Assembly (NCBI GenBank): GCA_017552705.1
Contig: JAFZOY010000064.1
Location: 1-33,709 of the forward strand
Length of the DNA stretch: 33,709 nucleotides
Direction: 5' to 3'
Origin: Bacteroidales bacterium
GTDB lineage: Bacteria > Bacteroidota > Bacteroidia > Bacteroidales > UBA1715
Shown here one piece after another: positions 4,944-14,129 of this stretch (position 1 is its first letter; the number at the start of each line of letters is the position of its first letter). The notes under the pieces were generated by a model. It was not told where the DNA came from. It saw nothing but the letters and a program-made list of their open reading frames with translations, and did no database searches. The translations under genes were made by a program, and so were the position numbers.

Positions 4944-6470
4944 TTAGTCGTCGTTCCGCCAGTTGAACACATCTTGGGCGTCAACGGGGCGGATAAGGTC
5001 GTGCCATTTGAAGTTGTCGATTTTCGACATTTTTTGAGGAAATTGCTCAACAGGGCTAAATGTACCTTCAGGTTTGTTTTTGAACACAATCTGATTGATT
5101 TTTCCATTTTTCAGATATGCGGAAATATCGCTGCAAACGGCACGGTTTACGCCCACAATTTCATCGTCGTCCTTCATGTAATATAAGGTCTCGCCGTTTT
5201 GGAACATGTCAACACGGACAAGTTCGTTATTCTTAATATACCCAATCAGCGAATTTCCTTTCATCTGGTTGAATTTATCCTCGTCGCATTGGGCAACCAC
5301 AAATGCGTTGGACTGAATGATGATTTGTTCCAATTTTGTGTTGTTGTCGCCCAATTTCAAGCGGATGTCTAAGCCAGTCATCTGATTTTCGTCGGACCAA
5401 AGCACTGGATTTTTGCATAGATACACCATGGAATCCAAAGCATTGTAAACCACCGAATCGCACACGCCCTGCAAATCGCTCTTGTAAAAACGGACTCTGT
5501 GGTACGCTTTTATCTCCTCGTAGGAAATGGAGTCGGTTTGAGTGGAATCCAATGGGGCGATTGTGTATTGGTAGAAAAACAACGTGTCGGAATGCAAGTA
5601 CAACGAATCATTGTCTATTGCCTTGACAGCCAGCACACTATCGGTCATAAACACATGGCGGCGTTTTCCTTCGTAGAAACAATATTGGGCATATAGCGTC
5701 AATTGCTGCGTGGTGTCTTTTATCACAGCGTTTTTACGGATAGTTCCCTCGTCTTTTTTTCTGTCGTAAAACATATTGTCGCCGTACACGTATTGCGCTC
5801 CGCTGTTCAAATAGGAGTGCTCGTACATCTGCGCCTGGTCGGCCTTAGTGTTGTACCAGCCATTTTCGGTGTATAGAAGATTTTCTTCGCTTGTTACGGT
5901 TGTGGGACCAACAAAATACGCCACGTTTGTGCTTGTTTTGTATTTCATTGTGTCGGTATTCATCACATAATCAGGATTTTTCAGAACCACATCGTTTTTA
6001 AAAAACAACATTCTGTCGTTTGCAAAATATTGTCCGATGGAACTCGTCAAAATATTGGTGGCGTCAACAATTTTGCCTCCATTTTTGTAGAATCCCATAT
6101 TTTGTTTCAAATCATAATCCAGAAAATGCGTGGTGAGCGTCATCTGCTCGTGAATCATCTTTATATCGCCACGAAGACAGGCAAGATTTTCCGCGCTGGA
6201 ATAATATAAGGTGTCACTGTAGATTGTAACATCCTTATTTACAATGCGAACCCGTCCGTAAGCCTCGAAACGGTTGTCCTTTGCGTACGACAAAGCGCTG
6301 TCGCAGTACATATATGCGTCGTCGTGTTTGAAGATTACGTTTCCGTATAACTTGCGGACTTCCCTGTCGCCCTTCATCAAATCGGTGTGTTTGATTTCCA
6401 CCTTTGTTTTCTGCGAAAAGCTGGACAACACAAGCAACAACGATACTATTGACAGGAAAATATGTTTCAC
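4944..6470 (-). CDS. OstA-like (LptA/OstA family) periplasmic protein
   Basis: This 508-aa protein has a signal peptide (residues 1-19, cut near FSQ) and then repeated short beta segments typical of the OstA/LptA fold, e.g. LYGNVIFKHDDAYMYCDSA, RVRIVNKDVTIYSDTLYY and RGDIKMI. OstA-like proteins of this length are widespread in Bacteroidota and are related to the lipopolysaccharide transport bridge. The exact role in this group is not established, and I see only the N-terminal 300 residues as confidently OstA-like. The start codon is GTG at 6468-6470, overlapping the moxR stop by one base (TAGTG), which suggests translational coupling. Confidence 0.8.
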   Translation of the reverse strand: MKHIFLSIVSLLLVLSSFSQKTKVEIKHTDLMKGDREVRKLYGNVIFKHDDAYMYCDSALSYAKDNRFEAYGRVRIVNKDVTIYSDTLYYSSAENLACLRGDIKMIHEQMTLTTHFLDYDLKQNMGFYKNGGKIVDATNILTSSIGQYFANDRMLFFKNDVVLKNPDYVMNTDTMKYKTSTNVAYFVGPTTVTSEENLLYTENGWYNTKADQAQMYEHSYLNSGAQYVYGDNMFYDRKKDEGTIRKNAVIKDTTQQLTLYAQYCFYEGKRRHVFMTDSVLAVKAIDNDSLYLHSDTLFFYQYTIAPLDSTQTDSISYEEIKAYHRVRFYKSDLQGVCDSVVYNALDSMVYLCKNPVLWSDENQMTGLDIRLKLGDNNTKLEQIIIQSNAFVVAQCDEDKFNQMKGNSLIGYIKNNELVRVDMFQNGETLYYMKDDDEIVGVNRAVCSDISAYLKNGKINQIVFKNKPEGTFSPVEQFPQKMSKIDNFKWHDLIRPVDAQDVFNWRNDD

Positions 6471-7441
6471 TATGCCATCAATTTTGTGATAATTTCATCA
6501 ACACTAATGCCTTCAGCCTCGGCTTTGTAGTTTTTCACGATTCTGTGACGGAGAATCGGCAATGCCACACGCTGAACATCTTCAATGTCGGGCGAATATT
6601 TGCCGTGGATGGCTGCATGTGTTTTTGCCCCCACAATCAAATTTTGCGAAGCGCGCGGACCAGCTCCCCACGAAAGATATTCTTTTGCTAACGGGTTCTG
6701 TGTGTGTTCCTTACGGGTTTTTGCAACCAACTCAACCGCATATCGGATTACACTGTCGTTGACAGGCATTTTTCGTATAACTTGCTGATATGCAATTATT
6801 TTTTCATCGTCCAACAACGCATTTAGTTCTTGTTGCGATGCACCTGTTGTGCTTTTTACAATTGCAATTTCTTCGTCAACTGACGGATAATCCAGCCAAA
6901 TATTGAACATAAAACGGTCTAATTGGGCTTCTGGCAACGGATACGTACCTTCCTGCTCAATCGGGTTTTGCGTTGCCAACACGAAAAACGGTTCCGCCAA
7001 CTGGTAGCGGTGTCCGGCAACCGTAACGGCAAGTTCCTGCATCGCTTCGAGTAGGGCAGCTTGGGTTTTCGGTGGAGTTCGGTTTATTTCGTCGGCAAGC
7101 AAGAAATTTGTGAACAACGGACCTTGCACAAACTGGAATTGGCGGTCGCCGTTCAAGATTTCGCTACCTGTAATATCGCTTGGCATCAAATCGGGAGTGA
7201 ATTGGATTCGGTTGTTCCGAAGTCCCAAAACCTGCGCCATCGATGTCACCAACAATGTTTTAGCCAATCCAGGCACACCCACCAACAGGCAGTGTCCTTT
7301 GCTGAAGATGGAAATCAACACATCTTCGATTATCGCATCCTGACCGACTATTTTTTTATGGATTTCCTGCTTCAACGCGCCATACGTTTCTTTCAGGGAA
7401 TCAATTGCTTCTACATCGTCTTTCAAATCCATACTATTCAT
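6470..7441 (-). CDS. MoxR-family AAA+ ATPase
   Basis: The 323-aa protein has Walker A GVPGLAKT (55-62), Walker B FLLADE (113-118), followed by INRTPPKTQAALLEAMQE, sensor 1 ATQNP, and the RxF-type LPEAQLDRFMF, all hallmarks of MoxR ATPases. These act as chaperone-like ATPases that often insert cofactors or activate partner proteins carrying DUF58 or von Willebrand A domains. No such partner lies here; the next gene is the OstA-like one, which overlaps it. The -7 box at 7453-7460 lies so close to ATG 7441 that the message would be almost leaderless; ATG 7432 is a possible alternative. Confidence 0.93.
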   Translation of the reverse strand: MNSMDLKDDVEAIDSLKETYGALKQEIHKKIVGQDAIIEDVLISIFSKGHCLLVGVPGLAKTLLVTSMAQVLGLRNNRIQFTPDLMPSDITGSEILNGDRQFQFVQGPLFTNFLLADEINRTPPKTQAALLEAMQELAVTVAGHRYQLAEPFFVLATQNPIEQEGTYPLPEAQLDRFMFNIWLDYPSVDEEIAIVKSTTGASQQELNALLDDEKIIAYQQVIRKMPVNDSVIRYAVELVAKTRKEHTQNPLAKEYLSWGAGPRASQNLIVGAKTHAAIHGKYSPDIEDVQRVALPILRHRIVKNYKAEAEGISVDEIITKLMA

Positions 7442-7452
7442 TAGAAATCAAG

Positions 7453-7460
7453 CAAAGGTA
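7453..7460 (-). promoter_or_regulatory. -7 promoter box upstream of moxR
   Basis: On the minus strand the box reads TACCTTTG, an exact TAnnTTTG. It sits in the 37-base gap between the muramidase-like gene and moxR, so moxR and the OstA-like gene can be transcribed independently. Confidence 0.45.
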
Positions 7461-7478
7461 ATGAGAATTTCCCAAATT

Positions 7479-8222
7479 CTAAAAATATCTCATATAATCC
7501 AGCCCATTGGGAACGTAATTCTTGTCGTATGTCCGTGCTTTGCCGTCGGCGGGGAATATTCTGCCGGCGTTGTGGTAATGGAATGCGTCACGGTAGCGTC
7601 CTTTTTTCAATAAGTAGCCGTATTCTTCGGCAATCCATTTCACGCCCCAATATACGGCGTCGTTTCCTCGCAAATCAGCCACGTTGATGTTCAAGTGCAG
7701 ACATTTGTAGCCCATAATTTGAAACGGCCCCCACGATGTGGCAAGGTTTTTCAACGCCTCGTCCGATGCATCGCATATCATTGCTGTAGTAACACCTTCA
7801 TATTCAGCGGTTTCTCCCGAGCGGACTTTTTTCAGCCTACGGTAAATATGTTTTTCAAACCGTTTTGGCAAATCTGTTCGTCCGGAACACTCCAAACAAA
7901 CCAGCGATTTCAAGTATTGAGGAGGCATGCCAAGCAATTTTGCGCACGAATCGATTTCTGCGCCATAATTTTCAGTAACCCGTTCGCACACTAATGGAAT
8001 CTCGTTTTCGCCAAGTTCCGACAAGTCCTCTTCGGCGGACGAGAATATGCGATAGCCGCCAAATATGATTCCTCCAATCAAAAGCACGGCTGTCAACGCA
8101 AGAATGCCACGATTCAACGTTTTGCGCAATTTCTTAGTCGTCTTTTTCAACGATTTCTTCGACGAGGAAGACGTTTTTCCCGTTTTGGTGGAAGTTTTCT
8201 TTGTCGTTTTCTTAGTTGTCAT
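7479..8222 (-). CDS. Membrane-anchored N-acetylmuramidase-like (PF11860/DUF3380-type) lysozyme
   Basis: A Lys/Thr/Ser-rich cytoplasmic tail (residues 1-38) precedes one transmembrane segment (about 39-57), so the domain faces the periplasm. The domain shows LVCLECSG with a likely catalytic Glu near residue 111, then LPKRFEKHIYRRL and ATSWGPFQIMG. This matches the order E-sgg...P.iLFErHiF...SWGlfQiMG of the N-acetylmuramidase family, which cleaves peptidoglycan. At 247 aa it is a single-domain member. It may act in wall remodelling. It lies upstream of moxR on the same strand, with a promoter box between them. Confidence 0.8.
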   Translation of the reverse strand: MTTKKTTKKTSTKTGKTSSSSKKSLKKTTKKLRKTLNRGILALTAVLLIGGIIFGGYRIFSSAEEDLSELGENEIPLVCERVTENYGAEIDSCAKLLGMPPQYLKSLVCLECSGRTDLPKRFEKHIYRRLKKVRSGETAEYEGVTTAMICDASDEALKNLATSWGPFQIMGYKCLHLNINVADLRGNDAVYWGVKWIAEEYGYLLKKGRYRDAFHYHNAGRIFPADGKARTYDKNYVPNGLDYMRYF

Positions 8223-8240
8223 ACGAGATTTTGTTTATTG

Positions 8241-8248
8241 CAAAAATA
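8241..8248 (-). promoter_or_regulatory. -7 promoter box of the muramidase-like gene
   Basis: On the minus strand the box reads TATTTTTG, matching TAnnTTTG, 18 bases before the ATG at 8222. The rest of the 193-base divergent gap is A+T-rich and holds a short inverted repeat, AACACT (8329-8334) with AGTGTT (8341-8346), on the side of the beta-barrel gene. No clear consensus promoter for that gene is visible. Confidence 0.45.
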
Positions 8249-8415
8249 ATGGTTTTTCTCGAAAATGGTATGCTTTCAACCAGAGTTAAACGAAAGATTT
8301 TTAGCGAAAAATACCATAGTGTAAAAAAAACACTAAGGGTAGTGTTGTAAAATTAAAAAATATTCTGTTTCTTTGAGGTATCATTTACTTTATTGAATAA
8401 TTCTAAAGGAAATAA

Positions 8416-10278
8416 ATGAAAAGATTTTTACAATTATTTTGCCTTTCTTTATTACCTATTATAGCGCAGGCGGAACCATTTGCCGGCGATGGAGAATTTC
8501 GTGATACGTCGGCGACGCATCGGCAGCACAAAAATCTTCTGGGAAAATATAACGGGAAACAAGGATTGACAAATTTTGGCGTTACGGGCAATTACCGTGG
8601 AATGGTGTATTACCGTAATATGGATGAATTGTTCGATGGCACGTACAGTCAGGAGAAAATGCTGCTTTCGACCAACGATGGTGGCCGCCAGTCGCAGTTG
8701 GAATTGGATGTTGTTGCACGTCCAACGTCAACCACATCGTTCCGTACGGATTTTTATCTGTATTCGCCAATGCGTGGCGCGGGCTACAACGAAAACGAAA
8801 CAGGGCTCCAGATGGGTGTGAACCTCGATGGTCAGATGAATTACGACAATGCGAAAATCAGTTTCCGACTTGGTGGTTTGCAATATACGCGACTTTCGAA
8901 ATTAACCTTGTGGGCTTCTGAAAACGAGGGTGAAAGTCTGTTTGAACGAAACACGTGGGATTATTTCCAGACTGCGGCTCAAAATTATGAATCGTATTAT
9001 GCGCAGGGAACGATTATTCGGGATTTCCGTTGGGGAAACCAGTTCTGCCAAGGTTTGGTGGCTTCCATCTACGATTTGCCGTGGGGATTGGAAAGCCGTG
9101 TGATTTATGCGAAAACGCCGAATAACGGTGGACAATCGTCGTATTTGGACACAATTCCAAATATCTCGTACGGTGGATTCATCCATAAGAAATTCGGACA
9201 GAATTATTTCGGTGTAAACACTTTTAATTCTGTAAGTTATGATAGTGTTGTCAATGGAAATTGTATCGGTTACAATATTGCCACTGTAGATTTCAGCCTT
9301 GATTTTTTGAGCGATTTCAATGTAAAAGGTGAGTTTGGCTATGGACGGTATGTTGATGGTGAAACGTTGGAAAAATCGTTTGGCGAGGCTATGGATGTGG
9401 TGTTTCTTTCCCGACAGAAACTGATTGGCTCACCGTTGAAGTTGCATGTGTATCGTTTGTCTCCGTCGTTCATTAACCTTGATGCGGGATTCAATACGTA
9501 TCTAAAATCAACGGCTGGATATAACGGAGAAGGCGGTAGTTCCTATCCTGTTGGCGCAAATATGTCGGATGTTGACTATATAAATGGAAACCGTCAGGGT
9601 TTGGATCTTCGTGCCGAAATGAACTTTTCGGGTTTGAAAGTGAATTTGGCTACAGGATTTTCCGAGGAAATCGACCATCAGTCAACGTCGGTTTCGTTCG
9701 GACACCGAATCAACGGAATTATGTTTGCCCGTGTGTTCGCATACCAAAATTATATGGGACCATACAGTGCGCTGACAACAAATTATCGTAGTTATTACGA
9801 AACGAATCCCCTGGACACGACTGCTATCACGTCGAAAATCCGATTTGCGGTGACAGAATGGAATTTGAAATATAAGTTCAACATTGCGAACCGCCCGTTC
9901 TACATTTTCTACTTGGGTTCTTATTCTTCGTGCCAAGACCAGTTGGCTGTGTTGCCAGTCCTGAAAATGGAAAAATCGTATATGCGGGTGCAATACCACG
10001 AATTGGAAACGTACTATAAACTGAGTGAAAAAATGGCGGTTGATGCCTATTTTGGATTGGAAAATATGAAAGGCTCGTATGGCTATACATACGCTCAAAA
10101 CGGCGCTGCGCCTGTTCTTGAATTTGGTAAGGCTATCGGTCTTGGGCTTGATTTTGTGTTGGCTCCGCTCACAAATCTGTATGTCCGTACACGTTGGTTC
10201 GATTTCGAGGATAAACACAATGATATGTCACATTATCGTGGTTTTGAAGGTAGTTTGGAATTGAAAGCATTTTTCTAA
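8416..10278 (+). CDS. Outer-membrane beta-barrel protein (620 aa)
   Basis: A signal peptide (residues 1-19, cut after AQA) is followed by about 600 residues with alternating amphipathic strands, many Tyr, Gly and Asn, and a last strand ending in LKAFF. A terminal Phe is the usual beta-barrel assembly signal. There is no TonB plug domain, no carboxypeptidase-like N-terminal domain and no SusD partner, so it is not a SusC-type transporter. I do not recognise the family; a porin-like channel or surface barrel is possible. It is first in a plus-strand run, 33 bases before the next barrel gene. Confidence 0.8.
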   Translation: MKRFLQLFCLSLLPIIAQAEPFAGDGEFRDTSATHRQHKNLLGKYNGKQGLTNFGVTGNYRGMVYYRNMDELFDGTYSQEKMLLSTNDGGRQSQLELDVVARPTSTTSFRTDFYLYSPMRGAGYNENETGLQMGVNLDGQMNYDNAKISFRLGGLQYTRLSKLTLWASENEGESLFERNTWDYFQTAAQNYESYYAQGTIIRDFRWGNQFCQGLVASIYDLPWGLESRVIYAKTPNNGGQSSYLDTIPNISYGGFIHKKFGQNYFGVNTFNSVSYDSVVNGNCIGYNIATVDFSLDFLSDFNVKGEFGYGRYVDGETLEKSFGEAMDVVFLSRQKLIGSPLKLHVYRLSPSFINLDAGFNTYLKSTAGYNGEGGSSYPVGANMSDVDYINGNRQGLDLRAEMNFSGLKVNLATGFSEEIDHQSTSVSFGHRINGIMFARVFAYQNYMGPYSALTTNYRSYYETNPLDTTAITSKIRFAVTEWNLKYKFNIANRPFYIFYLGSYSSCQDQLAVLPVLKMEKSYMRVQYHELETYYKLSEKMAVDAYFGLENMKGSYGYTYAQNGAAPVLEFGKAIGLGLDFVLAPLTNLYVRTRWFDFEDKHNDMSHYRGFEGSLELKAFF

Positions 10279-10311
10279 TTAACTGAGTAATAAGGAAATA
10301 ATAAATATACA

Positions 10312-12027
10312 ATGAGAAAATATTATTTGTTTATCGGTCTTGTGTTGCTGGGCTTGTCGGTTCAGGCACAGAAGGCGAATCCCAAAATACAGTTCAATGG
10401 TGTGGCTCGTGGCGATATGTCGCACAATTGGTTGTCATCCGACGATACGGTGAACGCCGACCAGAGTCTTGGCGGTGCCGCTTTGGTTGATTTGCATCTG
10501 GATATTCGTCCGAACGATGCGGTTCGAATCGGTACGACCTTACGTGTAAAAAACGCCATAGGCGGTTTCTGGGGACAAGGAGCTTCGTTGGAATTGCGTG
10601 AAATTTCTATCAAGGGCGTTGCCGCAAAACGAATCAAATATCGTTTCGGCGACATTGATTCCCGTATGACGCCATATACATTGTGGAACAACAGCGGTGA
10701 ATGTGCAAACAACGAAGCCGATGTGTTCCGTTTCATTCGCGAAATCCGTCATCAGGAAAATTTCAATTATCGCAATTACTGGCGTAACCAAGGTGCTGAT
10801 TTGGCATGGCGACTTGGCTTCGACAAAGGTATGGAATCAATTGATTTCACTACGTTTGCTATGAGAAACCGCAGTTTGGACGATGGCAAAACTCCCGATA
10901 GAATGCAGGCGGGAGGAAATATGCAGTTCAACATTACAAATCATTCAAATATTGGTTTAAATTACATTAACTTATTTGATTTGCCAAAAACTGTTTCAAA
11001 AACGTATTACGAAAAATATTCCAATGGCGTGGGAACGAGTAATTTCAATTTTCTATTGGGACATACTACGGCATTTGGCGAGTTCGGTTTTTCAACCATC
11101 AATTATGTTGATACGTCCGATACAAAAACCGTTAATACCAAAGGAAACTTTTTTGAATTGGGACTTCTACATTTGATACGTCAGTCTTTCTTAGTGCAAG
11201 CCTCGTTTCGTCGGGTCAATCCAAACTTTTTCAGTGCAGGTGCGCAGTCAAAACGAATCAATTACACATCTGACGTGAATGTGTTGCCTGTTGTTGGTAC
11301 AAATTCATACAACAGAACAATTTCTTTGCTTGACTTGATTACCGATGATGCAATTTACAATCAAGCAATTTCGTATGGCTTGATGGATTACGAGATGATT
11401 TTCAATAACGTGACTCCGTACGGAAAAGCTACTCCGAACCGTCAGGGTTTTGATGTTCATCTGATATATGTCGGTGATAGTACGTTTACGACAGAAATTG
11501 AGGTTCAGGCATTGCAGGACGTTGCAGGACAAGGCTCCGAGAAAAAGAAAAACTATTTGTTGGCACAATGGAGTGGCGATGTGTATTTCGATAAAATCTT
11601 TGGTTGGAGCAAATCAGTCAGCCTGACTGCCGGTTATCAGTTTGCGTCGGCTTCGCGTGATGAGGACAGAGTGTATAAAATGTCGAAAGATTTGGTAAAA
11701 CCTGTTGATTTACATTCGCATACGATTGATTTGGGAACGAGTGTGGAAGTTTTGAATCGTGTTGATGTGTTGTTGGGAACAAAAATCTTGTTGTACAAAG
11801 GAACCGATTACAAGGCTATTCTGAACGGCTTCAACGAAACCGTGAAATATAAGTGCGAAACCTACGACGGCTCGCAAATGTTGACTGCCGCTGGATTGCG
11901 CTATCGCTTCAACGACAATATCTCGTTGACGATGCAGTACGACAGATTTACTCTCAAGGACAAAATTGATGATGGAAATTCGTACAAGATAAATCAGGCA
12001 TTCTTGTTGTTTAACATTCTATTCTAA
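10312..12027 (+). CDS. Second outer-membrane beta-barrel protein (571 aa)
   Basis: A signal peptide (1-19, cut after VQA) leads into a strand-rich protein ending AFLLFNILF, again with a terminal Phe. An early segment (KYRFGDIDSRMTPYTLWN, near residues 104-121) looks conserved in style and may be an inner plug or strand turn, but I do not know the family. It is not obviously similar to the barrel upstream. Its stop codon overlaps the start of the next lipoprotein gene by one base (TAATG), so barrel and lipoprotein are probably made together and may form one outer-membrane complex. Confidence 0.8.
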   Translation: MRKYYLFIGLVLLGLSVQAQKANPKIQFNGVARGDMSHNWLSSDDTVNADQSLGGAALVDLHLDIRPNDAVRIGTTLRVKNAIGGFWGQGASLELREISIKGVAAKRIKYRFGDIDSRMTPYTLWNNSGECANNEADVFRFIREIRHQENFNYRNYWRNQGADLAWRLGFDKGMESIDFTTFAMRNRSLDDGKTPDRMQAGGNMQFNITNHSNIGLNYINLFDLPKTVSKTYYEKYSNGVGTSNFNFLLGHTTAFGEFGFSTINYVDTSDTKTVNTKGNFFELGLLHLIRQSFLVQASFRRVNPNFFSAGAQSKRINYTSDVNVLPVVGTNSYNRTISLLDLITDDAIYNQAISYGLMDYEMIFNNVTPYGKATPNRQGFDVHLIYVGDSTFTTEIEVQALQDVAGQGSEKKKNYLLAQWSGDVYFDKIFGWSKSVSLTAGYQFASASRDEDRVYKMSKDLVKPVDLHSHTIDLGTSVEVLNRVDVLLGTKILLYKGTDYKAILNGFNETVKYKCETYDGSQMLTAAGLRYRFNDNISLTMQYDRFTLKDKIDDGNSYKINQAFLLFNILF

Positions 12028-13028
12028 TGAATATGAGACGATTACCATTTATAGGATTTATAGCGAGTTTGCTCTGTATGTGGAGTTGCAGCGAGGAAAT
12101 GGTGGGTCCCAGCATCGACGGAATTACTATTGACACGTTCAACATCGTGAATAGTGCGACAGCAAAGATGATAGATGCTGATTTTGCACAGGGCGATTCC
12201 ATTCATTTTATAGGCTCTTGGGAGTTTGATACCAAGTGGACGATTACGGTAAAAGGGCAAACTTCGGGCGCTGTACGCACATTGACGGGCTTTGGCAGGT
12301 CGGTTGACGAATCAATTGCGTGGGACGGTTCTGCTGATTTGATATTTTTCAGAGAGGGAGAAACCTGTGAAGCGACGCTTTCGTTTGAAAGTTATGATGA
12401 TTACAAGGTGGCTGACAAATTTGTCCACGTTGTTTCCCTGAAACCGATTGACGGTATTGTCTTAGGCGATTACGATGAGATTGACGCCGAAGGGTGGGGA
12501 AGTACGTCGCGTGTCGTTGAAGATGGCGTGGAATTGCCTGCTACGCAAAAACGGACATTCGCCGATGAAGGCATTCTCGTTCCGCAAGGCGATAACTATC
12601 TGCAAATCAGCGGTTATGAAGATGGTGGAAAGTATTATTTGTCGGGAAATATCCTGACGATTTCCGAAGCTCCGTTGAAAATCGACACAAAAAATATTGG
12701 TAGTAACTACATCAATTTCTTCTTGTACGGTTATCCGAACTATTATGAAAATTCAACGATTTACGTAATGTTCAGCGATAAAAATGGTAACAAGATTGGA
12801 TTTAACGACAGGGTGAAAATAACAGAACCTGGCTGGCACGGCATTTCACTTTCGTTTTCAAAGTTGAAAGAAACCGAGAATGAGACGGGAATCCCGTTTG
12901 ATTATTCAAATATAACTGAAGCAGGATATTCTTTGTTCTCGGTTGATGGAACGGAATGTGCGGCAAAGGCGGCGGTGGATTATTTCATTGTCACTACGGG
13001 AAAACCATTGTTCAATGTTTATAATTAG
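12027..13028 (+). CDS. Lipoprotein A (333 aa), paralogue of the next gene
   Basis: The signal ends in the lipobox LCMWSC (Cys20-21 region), so it is a lipoprotein. The N-terminal part (GSWEFDTKWTITVKG) and the C-terminal part (NFFLYGYPNYYENSTIYVMF, then EPGWHGISLSFSKL) recur in the next gene as GEWNVETKWEILIEG, NLFMYGFPEYCERTSLFLAL and GEGWHGISVPMSKF. The C-terminal half looks like a carbohydrate-binding-like beta-sandwich. The function is unknown; surface glycan binding is a guess. Translation is probably coupled to the barrel gene before it. Confidence 0.75.
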   Translation: MNMRRLPFIGFIASLLCMWSCSEEMVGPSIDGITIDTFNIVNSATAKMIDADFAQGDSIHFIGSWEFDTKWTITVKGQTSGAVRTLTGFGRSVDESIAWDGSADLIFFREGETCEATLSFESYDDYKVADKFVHVVSLKPIDGIVLGDYDEIDAEGWGSTSRVVEDGVELPATQKRTFADEGILVPQGDNYLQISGYEDGGKYYLSGNILTISEAPLKIDTKNIGSNYINFFLYGYPNYYENSTIYVMFSDKNGNKIGFNDRVKITEPGWHGISLSFSKLKETENETGIPFDYSNITEAGYSLFSVDGTECAAKAAVDYFIVTTGKPLFNVYN

Positions 13029-13029
13029 G

Positions 13030-14109
13030 ATGATGAGAAAGAAAATTATATATAGTTTGCTGTTGATTCCTTTTGCGGGACTATTTACGTCGTGCGACGA
13101 GGGTGACGATATTTGGTCGTCGTCGGCAAAATTGGAAATGATTGAAGATTTCGACATTGTTTCCGACGGAACCGACACTATTTCGCTCGATTTCACCAAA
13201 GGCGATGTGCTTTCGTTCAAGGGCGAATGGAATGTGGAAACTAAATGGGAAATTCTGATTGAGGGCACTGAGTCCCACAAACAAGAAAAAATTTCTGGTA
13301 CGTCAACATCGTTGAAACAAGTGTCGTGGGCAGGTGCCAGTACCGCAAGTCCCGATAAATATTTTCCGACGAATATTTTGAAGAGAACGTTCAACATTGA
13401 TTTGTTCGGGAAGTCGAAGGATGTTGGGGTGGAATCGTTCCTCGACGGCGAAATCTGCACGGTGACACTTTCGTTTGTCGATTATTTTGGTGTTGACACA
13501 TGTAAAACCGTCGTGAAAATCGCGGCTGCCGTTGACGAAACATTCACATCGAAGGATTTCTGTGTGGTAGGCGATTGGGATAAAGTTTCGCAACTATATA
13601 CGAATAGCAGCCCTTCGAAAATTGCAACTGCAACCACAGGAGCCGGTGTTGTTCCCGAAGGAAAAAAATTCTGCATATTGGAAGGAACCGAACCAGGCGG
13701 AGCGTGGTATGTTGATGGTATGGGATTCACATTCCAACAGGTAAACAATTGGGCTGATGGCTATTATCCTATTACCACTGCCGATACGGCAACAACGTAT
13801 CTCAATCTGTTTATGTACGGATTCCCCGAATATTGCGAACGTACAAGTCTGTTCCTTGCGTTGGTGAATAGTTCTTCCGACATAGAATGTGAATTGCTGG
13901 GCGACAGAATCAAAGTAGGGGAAGGCTGGCACGGTATTTCTGTTCCAATGTCGAAATTTGTTACCAGCAATAAGAATTTTGATTACAACAAGGTTGATAA
14001 AATTGCTGTTTCCGTGTTTTCAAACGGCGAAGCCGGTGACGTGAAAACGGCTATTGATTTTATAGTGATAACAAAAAAATGTCCATTGTTCCCGATTTAT
14101 GGAAACTAA
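13030..14109 (+). CDS. Lipoprotein B (359 aa), tandem paralogue of lipoprotein A
   Basis: The reading frame is open from 12943, but the signal peptide begins at ATG 13030 or 13033 (MMRKKIIYSLLLIPFAGLF) and leads to the lipobox LFTSC. The start is therefore 13030, one base after the stop of the preceding gene. The mature protein follows the same plan as lipoprotein A: an opening KxEMIEDFDIV-like strand, a TKWEI segment, a region ending in GGAWYVDG, and the WHGIS motif near the C-terminus. This points to a tandem duplication. Its function is unknown. Confidence 0.75.
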   Translation: MMRKKIIYSLLLIPFAGLFTSCDEGDDIWSSSAKLEMIEDFDIVSDGTDTISLDFTKGDVLSFKGEWNVETKWEILIEGTESHKQEKISGTSTSLKQVSWAGASTASPDKYFPTNILKRTFNIDLFGKSKDVGVESFLDGEICTVTLSFVDYFGVDTCKTVVKIAAAVDETFTSKDFCVVGDWDKVSQLYTNSSPSKIATATTGAGVVPEGKKFCILEGTEPGGAWYVDGMGFTFQQVNNWADGYYPITTADTATTYLNLFMYGFPEYCERTSLFLALVNSSSDIECELLGDRIKVGEGWHGISVPMSKFVTSNKNFDYNKVDKIAVSVFSNGEAGDVKTAIDFIVITKKCPLFPIYGN

Positions 14110-14129
14110 CGGTTCTGTGAAAGATTAAA

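Noticed and set aside
12943..13029. Upstream start for lipoprotein B
   Set aside because: The extension is a shadow of the end of lipoprotein A; the signal peptide and lipobox fit a start at 13030.
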